Assembly: GCA_004154925.1 (NCBI GenBank)
Contig: QJNS01000068.1
Coordinates: forward strand, 124,001-188,000
Direction: 5' to 3'
DNA length: 64,000 nt
From: Monosporascus cannonballus
Taxonomy: Eukaryota; Ascomycota; Sordariomycetes; Xylariales
Shown here: positions 22,950 through 34,263 of the stretch, piece after piece
Layout of the letters: every line of letters begins with the position of its first letter
How positions within the stretch are numbered: position 1 is the stretch's first letter
Translations under genes and position numbers: made by a program
Notes under the pieces: generated by a model
The model's database searches: none
What the model was told of the DNA's origin: nothing
Seen by the model: the letters and a program-made list of their open reading frames with translations, nothing else

Positions 22950-24320
22950 GTTTACAATATATAATATGTATTTTATTGTATTAATCGGGGATTCCGGGAC
23001 AAATCTTTTCTATTTAATCTTGGTATTCGCGTAATTATTCTGATAATATTTCTTATTATATTCGCAATACCTATTAAGCTAGCTTTCTGGCTTTTTGCAT
23101 TTTTTATTGGATTTCTCGCCATAGAAAACCTGGTATATGCTTAAGTTAAATCATATTAATAAATTTGCCTTTATCTCTTTAAATTCTTCTAAATTATCTC
23201 TTAGGTACAAATTTCCAGTTGTTTTAACGGGGTTTCTTAGGTGCTTTATACCATATTACTTTATATCTTATCTTATTACAATGATAGCATTTAATCTGGC
23301 TTTAATTCTTCTTATAAATAGCTTGTAACTCCATAAATCCTGGTTCCATATCGTACGAAATGTTATTACGTCAAAAAGTGTTAATATTAGCTATATATCG
23401 GGATTTGTTATTATTTTTTCCTTTAATACCTTTAATACGCCATATATATTATCGATCGTTAATTTTAATTATTATAACAATATAATCCGATAAATAAATA
23501 GGCCGATTAAACTTAAAAAATTCTTTTTATATTTCCTTTTTTAGGCCGTCGAAAAACTTAGCAATTAATATTTTTATTCCTAGTTTAATTTAACGGGTAA
23601 TTAAATTAACGCACTACAGTAACTGGATGTTAATCCTTTTTATCGTAACTATTAGATTTATATTTTAACTTTTGTTTTTTCGCTTATTATTCTGAAAGTA
23701 TTTGTTAATACTTCTTCAAATTATTCGTATTCGTTATAAATTTATTTTATTTCCGGGTTTCGTTTTTCGATTAATAAGGAAACGTATTTTTTCATAATGA
23801 GCTTAAATCAAATAATCGTATTTCCGGTAAATTGTCCGATTACGAACTCGATTCGTATAATAAACGTAATAAATCCAATAATAAAATACTCGAAATATAT
23901 TCGATATTAAATTAAAAATATTTATAACTTAAATAAAAATCCGTCAAAAAGTTCTGGGTTAAAAAATTCAAGAACTTTTCTTAATTTTTTAATAAAATTC
24001 AGTTAGATAACCTGGTTTACTTAAAGGGGCTTCCTGGTTTCGGAAGTTTTCCCTTTTTCTTTAAGCTTCTTATAAGTTGGTTAAAAAAATATCGTAAGAT
24101 TATTATTATCTTTTTTAAGCTAAATAATACGTTCGTTTATAACGTTTAGGCGTCGAAAAATTTCTTCGCGGAAAAAACACAGTTATTTCTTTTTTTCCTC
24201 GGATTCTATTCCAGTATCCGGGTAATTAAAAACCTGGTAAATAAACTATTCGGGCTGCTTGCTAATAAACATAATATCGGCGATATTACTCAAAATCTGC
24301 CGGTATTATTAAACAAAAGC
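22950..24320 (-). pseudogene. E3 gag region
   Basis: The minus strand opposite 23137-23328 contains the same gag segment that in E8 lies at 63707-63940 (both read as hydrophobic antisense frames). In E4 and E6 the equivalent region is followed by a Lys/Cys/His-rich segment typical of a nucleocapsid. No intact frame remains. Confidence 0.45.
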
Positions 24321-24328
24321 TTATAACG

Positions 24329-24704
24329 TATAACGGCTAAAAAGTTTAACCAATTATTAAATCTTAATTGTACGGGTTTATATTAATAAAACTATTATAG
24401 AAATTTAAGTAATAAATATAATAATGGCATTATATTTCGTAATTCTTAAAATACCTTAGGTGGCGATATTATATTACAAATTAAAGTTATTTAAACTTTG
24501 AAAATAATAAACGTATATATTTATCTTTTTCTTAGCTTAATCGTTCCTAATTACATAATTAGTAATAATTATAATCGTTTGGGATCACCTTTAATTACTG
24601 ATAATTATTGGCTTGGCAATAATCACCGTCACGTAACCCAGGAGGTGGTTCGTGTAATTCTGGTCTGACCGTTTTTTGCGGCCGAAGCTTATTAGGCCGT
24701 AACA
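24329..24704 (-). repeat. E3 LTR, right copy (5' LTR in coding sense)
   Basis: Begins TATAACGGC (G-to-A form) and ends GGCCGTAACA; 376 bp. Its distal half is better preserved than that of the left copy. Confidence 0.85.
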
Positions 24705-24927
24705 GATATATCTTTTGTAATCGCGAAAAATCTTATAATCTATTTTTTCTTTTTATAATAAAAATAAAAACGCATAATAAAACCCAAACAAATTGTTTTA
24801 GTTCAAAAAAGCGATAATATGTTTACGCGAACGAGATGTTTTTAATGCGGTTAAATATAGTAATTTAAGAGATAGAAAAGATTTATAAATATTTTAGAAA
24901 CGAAAATTTTAAAAAGAAAGAAAATCA

Positions 24928-25322
24928 TATTATAACCTAGTAGTTTTAGCGGAGTTAAAAACGGTCGGAATAGGAAAAGAATTAAGCTCGATATAAGATA
25001 AATTATGTAACGAATTAAAAATCTTTAAAGGCTTCAATATTTTAAATTTGTTAAATTACGAAAAGAAATTAAAAAATTCAAAGAATGTAAAATGTTAAAT
25101 GTTTTAAAAATTTTAAGTGAAAAGAAAGATATATATATTTATTATTTTTATAATTTAAATAATAATATTAATTTCCAATATAACTTCGATATTCGAAATA
25201 TTTTTAATATTACAAAACGCAACCAGTTGCTATATTCATTACTTAAAAATTTACAATATTTCTGTTTATATAAATTCGTACGATTAAGGTTTAATAATTA
25301 ATTAAATAAATTAGCCGTTATA
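24928..25322 (+). repeat. 3' LTR of E2
   Basis: 395 bp from TATTATAACC to CCGTTATA. Aligns with the E2 5' LTR (10479-11183) once the foldback is removed. Confidence 0.75.
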
Positions 25323-25327
25323 GTAAT

Positions 25328-27509
25328 TAACTTATTTATTATTATAACGTTAATAGGCGTTTATTTAAATTTTATTTTTCTACTGTGTATATTTTGCGAA
25401 ATTAATAATTATGAGTATTAACGTACTTTGGTTTTATAAATAAGCGTACAATCCTTTTAATGATGACCTGTATTATTAGTTATTACTTATTTATATAATT
25501 AATTTTATAATTAATTTTGCTTTAATAATTTCATCTACTTTTAATATAAAACCTTTTTTGATGATTTAAAATAAATTTAAAAAATTAACTTTTTATTTTA
25601 AAACAGGAATTATATTTTCTCAACTTTTTATACGATAAAGCTGCGGAAGAGTAATAATATAAATTCTTAAAAACATTTTTAATTAACGTTACTTGCAAAA
25701 AAAACGGCGATATTCGTATATAAAATTAATAACATATTGATAATTTTGTCGCTTTCGACTTTTAATATTAAGGTACGTATAAAATAACCGTAAAATATCA
25801 TTTTATAGATAACGCTAAAATACGTAAAACTAAGATTTTTATAACATCGTAATATATAGAAAACAACTTTAGCTAGATCCGGGCAAATAATAATTATTCT
25901 ATATAATAGATTTTTAACTTTTTCGAAATATAATATTTTAACGTTATGAATATTTTCGTCGTCATATTATTCAAAAACTTTCTAATTAAATATTTGAAAT
26001 TATAGTTTATCAATTTAATCAATTCGAAATATATATATATCTCATTCTAATACATATCTTATAATAACTATAATTTTCTAATCGTATAATTTCTTAAAGT
26101 GCGTATTTAAATTTTTTTTAAAACTTTTTAAAATTATTAGTATGAAAACGTTATATTAATTTTGCGAAAAGACTTTCAAAACGAATTAAACTGTGAATTT
26201 AATATACTATAATTATATCGTTAATATACGACAGTAACGTAAATTAATTAATAGTTATAATATAAATTTTTCAAAAAGGATTTTAATTTTGCTTCTTGTA
26301 ATTTTGGTATTGAATATATTGATTATAAAATGAATAATTGTTTTAAATAATATAGAGATTTGCGAAATTTTGAAAATACGTTTAAATATATACATTCTTA
26401 TAAAAAACCGACGCATAGTAATTTATCAAATTTATTTTATAAAACTTTTTTAATAATATTAAGTTAATAAATGTGAAATTTAAATGACAATATAATCATT
26501 TTAAACAGGCTGAAAAACATTTATTAATATAAAAATATAAACGTTAAAAATTTTAAAGCATTCCGTATTAATTAAATTTATATATAAGTATTTATAATAA
26601 TTGAAAAATATCGTTAGAACTTATCTTTTAAATTAACCTTTATAATAAAAATAACTGTATTTAATTATTCTCTTTAATTTGTTTAAATTTGATTTTTATA
26701 ATAATCTTTAATTTTTGAACGCCTATATATTACCTAATTCTCTATTGAATTTTAAGAAGAACGGAATAGTTATTATAATATAAACGATTGTTCTTATTTA
26801 TAATCGAAAAATGACATTAAAATTAAATACATACATTTTAAAAAGTGTAAATTCTGATTTGTACCTGATACTAACCGAAATATTTTAATTTTGTAAAATA
26901 ATATCCGAATTCAAAAAGACTTAATAATATATTTTATCCTGTATTCAGTAGTAATATGTTAAGTTATTAATAATTAAAAATTTTAAGTTTAAAATAATAC
27001 TAGATATAAATCTATAAGTTTACATAATTTAATATTTAAATTATTCGTTTTATTAAAAGTACTTAAACTTTTTTTAAAAATTAATATTAATTATCCAATT
27101 AAAAAGGTTTTCGTTTGAAATAACTTTGTATAAAATGCTAAGTTTTATTTTGTTTTAACGTTTTACAAAGCTTTTAATTAAACAAGGTGTAATTATTATC
27201 ATTATATTATCATTATCTCTTTAAGTGTATTTTATTTTATTAATTAATTAACTTTTTAAGAATATTTAAATTTAAATTATTATTATTGAAAATATACTGT
27301 AAAACTTTTAAGAAACTTATTATTATAAATACATTCAATATATTATTAATTTAACCATTTAATTTCGTATTTCTAAATTAGAATGTTTCGTGTTTACCTT
27401 AATATATATTTATTTTGTCGAAAATAATATTTTTTATTATAATAACGTTTTGTAATAAGAAGTCCATCTCCAATATATATTATTAATTACGTATTTTATA
27501 AAACACCAA
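25328..27509 (-). pseudogene. Element X body with Copia RNase H-like remnant
   Basis: Very AT-rich sequence between E2 and E4. On the minus strand, codons from about 25912 down to 25862 read NLLYRIIIICPDLAKVVF. This fits the Copia RNase H signature GSLxYxxIxTRPDIAxAVSxLSR, with Arg of RPD mutated to Cys by a C-to-T change. No other pol motif could be read with confidence. It is the main support for assigning X to Copia on the minus strand. Confidence 0.5.
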
Positions 27510-27514
27510 TATAC

Positions 27515-27893
27515 TGTTACGGCCTAACGGGCTGCGGCCTTAGAAAACGATCAAACGAGGATAACACGGACCACCCTTTGGGTCACGTGATGAATGCTCA
27601 GCCAAGATCTACTGAGTACGATTGATCAGCACTGAGCAACTGCTTAACAAGAATTCTCTAAGCATAATTAAACAGAGATAAATAATAATGCCAGAAACCA
27701 ATATATATACGCTTATTATTTCCATAATTTAAATCATTTTAGCTTATAATAATAATTCGTTATCTAAAGTATTTTTAGTATTGCGAAACGTACTACCTTA
27801 CTATATTTATTGCTTAAATTTTTACAATATTTTTATTAACATAAACCCGTGCAATTAAAATTTAATAAATGGTTAAACCTTTTAGCCGTTATA
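27515..27893 (+). repeat. 5' LTR of E4
   Basis: Starts TGTTACGGCCTAACGGGC and ends GCCGTTATA. Its first 140 bp are GC-rich and little mutated; the rest is strongly RIP-changed. Confidence 0.88.
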
Positions 27894-28129
27894 CGTTATA
27901 AGTTTTTATATAATAATACAGTTAAATTCTGAACAATATTTAATATTGTTAAAATATCGATCAACATTTAGGAAACCCTTATTGAGCAATTTTAAGTTCG
28001 AATTAGAGAATTAAAAAAAATTCGATTAATCAAGGTTATATTACCTACTTAAGCTTTTTCGTCCGTATAAAACCTAGGAAACCGGAACCTCATAATAAAG
28101 AAAGCAATCTTTAAATCTTTTTAATTTAG

Positions 28130-29210
28130 ATACAAATTTATTTTTATTTTTTAGATTTTAGCGATTTAGCGGATAAAGTCCTAATAATGGAAATATACTT
28201 AATGGAAAATACGGTTAATTAATTTGAATTTATCATAAAAGTCTTTTAGAAATCGGAAAATCGGATAAAAAAGATTTTATTAATAAAATCGTTTCATTTT
28301 ATATATATTTTAAGGATAAAATACGCGATAATTTTGGCAATTCAAATAAAAAACAGGCTGGGGCTTAACAGCTTTTATATTTCCGATAAAAAAAATTTAT
28401 ATCCAAATACGCCGTAACTTTTAAAAGTTTTACGGCTAAAACCGTATGAGAAAATAATAAGGCCGATGCTTTTATCAATCTATTTTATAAAAGGTTAAAA
28501 GATAATATAAAAAATAAAATTATTCTGATTAAATAATGAATTACCTTAAATCAGTATATTATAAAAGTAATTAAGATCAACAATCGACAGTTTGAAAAAT
28601 AATAAAAGAAAAAGAGATAATATACTTTACGATCGGGGTATAATAAGTCCAACCAGGGGAAAAAACAAAACGCGTCCTTTATTTCTTATAGCACGGCGTT
28701 AGAAGTTATAGAATTCGGCGTTATTTATAGATAAAATTAAAACTAGATTAAGTGCTTTAATTTTGGCAAAATGGGATATAAAGCTTATAAATACAAGAAA
28801 CCTAAGAAATTATAATAAGCTAACTGGATATTTATACCGGAAGGATAATACAAAAATAATTAAAGAAATAATAATAAAATTATTAAGATAATTTAAACTA
28901 AATACGTATTAGGTTTCTGGCAAAAGGTCTAATAACAGTTATTATGATAAGAAATTTGACGTAAAATACGAAAAGCCAAAAAGCTGGTTTAACGAATATT
29001 GTAAATATAGTAAAAAGTATTATAAGGATAATTATGCGAATATAAAGATTAGATAGAAAAAATCTGTTACGAAAACCTTGATTAATACGGCAAAATGCAT
29101 ATTATATATTGTCGACGACGAGAATATTCCGATTACGAAAAATGAAAATAACATATTTACGAGCGAATTATCTGTATGTATTACGAAGAATTCGATTTTT
29201 TAAACCGTAT
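28130..29210 (+). pseudogene. E4 gag and nucleocapsid region
   Basis: AT-rich coding remnant after the 5' LTR. Near 28,920-29,050 the plus frame reads GKRSNNSYYDKKFD, then KYEKPKSWFNEYCKYSKKYYKDNYANIK. The same Lys/Cys/His-rich block recurs in E6 (45,715-45,845) and E8, so it is a conserved gag segment. It is probably nucleic-acid binding, although no canonical CCHC knuckle survives. Confidence 0.5.
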
Positions 29211-29849
29211 TGGAAATAAAAAAAATAATAAGTAACAATATCGATATTTTTAATTTATAACTTACGAAAATATTTAATAATTGACCAAAACAAAAATTTA
29301 ACCCGACGGAAAATAATACCTATGAGAAAACCCTTTTTATTATTATAGATGGTATAATTACTAAATGAAAAAAAGGTTAATTTAGCATATAGTGGAAAAA
29401 TATTATTAGAGAGTTATTACGGATTTTTATTTTCAGTTGGCATTTATTATAAATTTTTATAAAAGGAAAATTATTAAAGAAAAAATACGTTAATTTATAA
29501 GAAAACTTTAAAACGATAATTAGGACGACGTATAATAAAATGCATTTGTAAATATAAAAAAAACAATTTATTTAATAAGAAAAGGTTTTATAGCAAAATT
29601 AAAAATAACTGATATATTTCGAAAAAACAGTATGCTGGCAATAACGATAAATATAGCAGCTTAACGCGTTAAACAAAGAAATATAAGTAAGGCTTAATAA
29701 ATTTAAACAAAAATGTAAAAAAAAGATTATTTATAAAAAAGTCGCAAAATAATGAAATCTAGAAAAATTAAAAGAAATTCCTAAAAAAGGTTTTAAATAT
29801 AACGATAAAAGCCGTTAATAATCTTATTATTTTGAATATACGAATTAAA

Positions 29850-30175
29850 ACGTATTAGTAAATTATAATAATAAATTACGAAGCTTTGGGCGGGAATTTT
29901 ATTGTATTAAATATAATAAATAAGTTTAAATAATTATAAAGACATAAGTTAAAACCTTGTATAACGACGAATATGGAAAATTAAGAATTTGCTTATAATA
30001 ACAGAAAAATTATACGCGAAATTAATTGTTTCGAGGTTTTTGTTTAAAGACGATATTAAATAATTAATTTCGATATCGTTTTATTTAGGAATTACGATAT
30101 TATCTTAGGATTACTATAAATACGCCAATAAAGAATTTTAATTAATAATGGAATTGGCTAAATAAGGTTTATTTT
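29850..30175 (+). pseudogene. E4 protease region
   Basis: The reading NYEALGGNFIVLNIINKFK corresponds to the retropepsin site D-x-G-A-x-GNFI. The active-site Asp is Asn and the downstream strand is still readable. The E6 copy (46,630-46,960) supports the alignment. Confidence 0.5.
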
Positions 30176-30479
30176 ATATTTTATTAAGAAATAAAAAAAG
30201 AAAATTAAGATCTTAATATTTGATCGATAATAATAACGAATGCAGGCATAAAAATATGATAAAAACCTTATTACCTAAAAGGATAAAATATAAGAAGAAA
30301 CGGGTATTAAAGAAGAATTACGACGTATTATTATTATTATTATTAAAGCAAAATTAAAGTAATTAAATAATGATTTAAAATAATAACACCCTTAAAAGAT
30401 AAATAATTTAATTAATATATTATTATAATATAATAAATATAGGTAGTTTTTCAAAAAGAAGCTCGATATAAATTTATTA

Positions 30480-31320
30480 GAATATAATAAATAAGATTAT
30501 GAAATAATTTTTAAAAAAGGATTTTCGACGAAGTTTTATCTTATTTATAATTTCAGCAAAAAAAAGTTACGTATTTTTAAAAAAAATACTTAGAAGATCA
30601 GTTACAAAAAGAACAAATTCGATTTTCGAAGTTATTAACTAAATATCCAATATTTTTCGTATTAAAAAAATTGAAAATTACGACTTACAGTTAATTATCG
30701 ATAATTGAACGATATTATTATTAAAGATTAAATATTATTACCTTTAATTATCGAAATAAAAAACCGATTTTACGGAATTACATAGTTTGTAATATTCGAT
30801 TTTAACGATGGATATAACCTTATTAAAATTAAAAAAAGATACGAATAAAAATAACCTTTAAAACGAAATACGAATTATTTAGGTATTTAGTTATATTAAT
30901 AAGATTTACAAACGTATTAATTATTTTCTAACGGATAATTAATTATATATTACGAAAGTACCTTAATAGTTTCGTCGTTTGCTATTTCGATAATATTTTT
31001 ATTTTTTTAATAACGGAAAATGTATATATAAGATACGTTTATAAAATTTATTAAGTTTTACAAAATATAAAGTTATTTATTAATGCAGAAAAAAGTTAGT
31101 TTTACGCATATGAAATAAAATATTTGGAATATATTATTACTTTAGGATATATCGGAATAAATCTTAAAAGAATTACTGTAATTATAAAATGATAAAAGTT
31201 AATTACGGTTAAAAAATATAAGTATTTTTTGGATTTGTTAATTATTACAGAAAATTTATTCGAAACTTTAAAACATAACTATATTTTTAAAATATCTTAC
31301 GAAAAACAAATTTAAATGGA
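30480..31320 (+). pseudogene. E4 reverse transcriptase
   Basis: The catalytic box reads VVCYFDNIFIF, with YFDN at 30983-30994 in place of YFDD; the second Asp is Asn through one G-to-A change. It is followed by a thumb-like segment ending YRKFIRNF in a shifted frame. Stops and frameshifts occur throughout. Confidence 0.65.
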
Positions 31321-31389
31321 TGCTTAAAATAAAAAAAGCATTTTAAAATATTAAGAATACGATTATTAATAAGTTAATATTAATTATGT

Positions 31390-31800
31390 ACGATTTTAAC
31401 CGCCCCGTTAAGCTAAAAATTAATATTTCGGATTATGCGTTAAACGTAATAATCGGATAATGAAATAATTAAGTTAAATTATACCTTATTGTATTCGTTT
31501 CGTATAAATGAAAAGGAGCCGAATTTAATTACGGCATTCCAAATAAAGAATTTATGGGCATTATTATGGCATTTCGAGAATTTAGATATTTTTTAAAAGG
31601 AAATTTGCATTAAGTTAAGGTTTATACGGATTATCAAAATTTTACCAGATTTATTATAACCAGAGAACTTATAAGACGATATTTAAAATACGTAGAAAAA
31701 TTGGCACATTTCGACTTCGTTATTATTTATAGAAAAAGCTTAAAAAATAGCAAAGCAAATACTTTAAATAAATAATCAAATTTCGAAGAAATTGGTTAAA
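31390..31800 (+). pseudogene. E4 RNase H region
   Basis: Readable pieces are LKINISDYALNVIIG, FNYGIPNKEFMGIIMAF and VKVYTDYQNFTRFI, then LAHFDFVIIYRKSLKNSKAN. They match the Gypsy RNase H sequence (DASDYALGAVL, HDKELLAI, VYTDHKNL, FDFEIxYRPGKxNxxAD). The first catalytic Asp is Asn. Confidence 0.65.
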
Positions 31801-32229
31801 ATTAGCTATATAATTTTCGATATCATTATAAAAGGATATTTACGCCTGTAATAAATTGCGATAATTCGGGCAATACTTTGTAATATATATTAAAAAATTT
31901 AACAATGTAATAATAATTTCCCCATAAACTAAAAAATAAACAAAATACAAATGTTAAAAAAATCTTAAAAACGTTTAGTACGAAAAATATATAAATTTTA
32001 ATTATACGGATATCCAGGAATTTACAAAACCATAAAATAGTTTTAATATATATATTTCTTCCTTAAAATAAAATTAGCAGTATAACAAATCATACGGTAA
32101 TACGATATTTGCACCAAAATAAAGATTCGACAATATGAACTATACGGAAAATTACAACTATTATTAATCGCAAAGTGATTAAAATATTTAATTATATTTA
32201 ATTTTATTACCAAACTTTTAATATTAAAA

Positions 32230-32430
32230 GATCCAATTATAGGAAAATATTATAATAGTACTTTCGTGATTATTAACCGATTTACGAAAGTTTTTTTATT
32301 TTTTACCATATTATAAAAATATAAACGCCGAACAAATAGTATATATTTTTTTAAAATATATTTTTAACATATACGGATTACTAATAGAAATTATTTTAAA
32401 TAAAGGATTAATATTCGTATTTAAAGTTTC
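32230..32430 (+). pseudogene. E4 integrase core fragment
   Basis: The run TFVIINRFTKVFLFF is followed by IFNIYGLLIEIILNKG. The Gypsy pattern is VVVDRFTK then HGLPxEIISDRG; both Asp residues are Asn. Stops lie between. Confidence 0.62.
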
Positions 32431-33539
32431 GCAAAGCTTAATGACATAAGTTGGCTGAAATTACAAATTATTTAACGTATTTAAACCTTAAACGGATAAA
32501 TAAATAAAACGAATAAATTAAACTTTAAAACCTTATTTACGATATTATATTAATTGCGATTAAAATAATTAAATTAAAAAATTACCAATATTATAATTAG
32601 CTTATAATATTAAGTATTATAAAAATATTAAAATAATATTAACGAACGCAAATTTTAGTATTATTTCAAAAATTTATAAAGAAGTACGTAACGACGGTCC
32701 GATTAATATCAAAATAATCTTTACGTTAAAGTGATTATAATAACTATATTAAGATATAAAAATAAAGCCAACATTCGTACGTAATTAAATAAATAAGTAC
32801 TATAAGCAAAAAAGGTTAAAAAAAATTAACTTTCGAAAAAAGGGAAATAGTTTTTTTCGCCATAAAAAACATTTAAACAAAACGACCTAATAAAAAACTC
32901 GATTTCGAGTATATCGGTGTATATAAGATTTCTAAGAAAACTTTAAAAATTAATTACCAATTAAATTTTCCATTAAAAATAAATTCTATTTAATTTCTTA
33001 CTTTTTTCTATTCGAATTAATAACAAATATAATTAAAATATATACGGCACAAAACGACGTAAAGCTAAAAAATAAATAAGCGTACGAAATAAAGAAAATC
33101 TTCGATATGCAAAAATAGGACGGATTTACACAGTACTTAATTAAATAGAAAAACTACCCAGATTTCGAAAACATTTAAGAACTTGCCAAATATCTTATTG
33201 GCATTTAACGTCTATTAAAGAATTTTTATTAATAACGGCAGAATTACGAGGAGTAATTACGTCTTAATTGGTATTTTTTACAGATTTATCGATATCACCG
33301 ATACCAAACCAATCTACCGGACCTATAAAAGGAACTAATATAGTTATGGAAATTTCGGCGATAGTCTGTTCTTGGCGTTTTTACTTTTTTAAATTTTCGA
33401 ATAATTGCAATTCCCGTTATATTATTTTTATTTTTTTTAAACGGAAAAAAACCTTTTTTCCGAAAACGGATTAAACGTGTAATAAATTTATTTATTTCTT
33501 ATTAATAACGTTTTTATAATTCCAAAAAACGTTCCTTTA

Positions 33540-33690
33540 CAAAAACCTCCTTATATTCTAAGTATTAATTTTCGATACGAATATTTCTTAAGGAAAAAAG
33601 AAAAATACCGGTTTTATCGTAAGGGCATTTACGTTCAACGTAAGCCTTATATTTTAAAACGGTTTTTATTATTTCGTATTTTTAACCCTT
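33540..33690 (-). pseudogene. E4 antisense 3' ORF remnant
   Basis: On the minus strand the frame reads KYEIIKTVLKYKAYVERK, then CPYDKTGIFLFSLRNIRIEN, a stop, and YLEYKEVFVKERFLEL. The tail looks like a charged helix. Tyr in KYKAY and CPY may be mutated Cys, which would give a C-x2-C...C-x-C cluster. It aligns with E3 (18,100-18,300) and, more loosely, with the better-preserved E6 frame (50266-50601). It lies opposite to pol and ends about 200 bp before the 3' LTR. Confidence 0.5.
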
Positions 33691-33879
33691 AGAAGAATAC
33701 AAGAAATACGGCATAATTTCGATATTAAAATCGTTAAAAATAAAAAGCAGGTTTTGCCGATGAATATTAAAAAAAACCTAATAACGATTTTTAGCAATAC
33801 AATCCGATATCGTAAAAAACTGTGGACATTGACTAAGAAAATAAATTTTGAAAGCAAGATTTTGAGAAAAAGGAAATCG

Positions 33880-34258
33880 TATTACGGCTTGACGGGTTGC
33901 GGCCTTAGGAAACGGTTAACCGAGGATAATACGGATTACCCTTTGGGTTACGTAATAAATACTTAGCCAAAATTTACTAAGCATAATTAATTAGTATTTA
34001 GTAATTATTTAGCAAGAGGTTTTTGAGCATAGTTAAGCAGAAATGAATAATATTACCAGGAACCAATATATATACGTTTATTATTTCCATAGCTTAAATA
34101 GCTTTAGTTTGTAATAATAATTCGTTTCCTAAGGTACCCTTGGTATTACGAGACGTAATACGTTATTATATCTATTATTTAAATTTCCACGATACTTCTG
34201 CTAACATAAACCCGTACGACTAAGATTTAATAGTTGGTTAAACCCCCTAGCCGTTATA
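33880..34258 (+). repeat. 3' LTR of E4
   Basis: 379 bp, from TATTACGGCTTGACGG to GCCGTTATA, pairing with 27515-27893. TATGC follows. Confidence 0.88.
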
Positions 34259-34263
34259 TATGC

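Larger units (their letters stand above)
17514..24704 (-). mobile_element. Element E3: Gypsy LTR retrotransposon nested in E2
   Basis: Two 376-bp LTRs (17514-17889 and 24329-24704) bound 7,191 bp. In plus orientation they begin TGTAACGGC and end GGCCGTAACA, so the coding strand is minus. The reverse order protease-RT-RNase H-integrase runs from about 22.1 kb down to 19.4 kb. Flanks TATAT and GATAT match at 4 of 5 positions. It is among the better-preserved pol copies here: the RT YFDD box is intact, though stops are present. A 278-bp foldback splits its pol at 19829-20106. Confidence 0.85.
10479..25322 (+). mobile_element. Element E2: Gypsy LTR retrotransposon relic carrying five later insertions
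   Basis: The 5' LTR starts TATTATGACC (from TGTTATGACC) at 10479 and ends at 11183, interrupted by a foldback. The 3' LTR is 24928-25322. After removing the foldback, two solo LTRs, the 172-bp element and E3, about 6.55 kb remain, close to E4, E5 and E6. Flanks are TTAAT and GTAAT, a 4-of-5 match that RIP does not explain, so the TSD is uncertain. RT (near 14.1-14.4 kb) and integrase (near 15.8 kb) are on the plus strand. No frame is intact. Confidence 0.8.
27515..34258 (+). mobile_element. Element E4: full-length Gypsy LTR retrotransposon, RIP-inactivated
   Basis: LTRs of 379 bp (27515-27893 and 33880-34258) bound 6,744 bp. TSD is TATAC (27510-27514) and TATGC (34259-34263), one G-to-A apart. 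Plus-strand order is gag, protease, RT, RNase H, integrase, and an opposite-strand ORF remnant lies before the 3' LTR. All frames carry stops, and the RT box reads YFDN. Confidence 0.9.

Noticed and set aside
23137..23328. Plus-strand hydrophobic frame as a small membrane protein (also 63707-63940 minus)
   Set aside because: Both are the antisense of the same gag segment in E3 and E8; Lys/Asn-rich sense sequence gives hydrophobic antisense.
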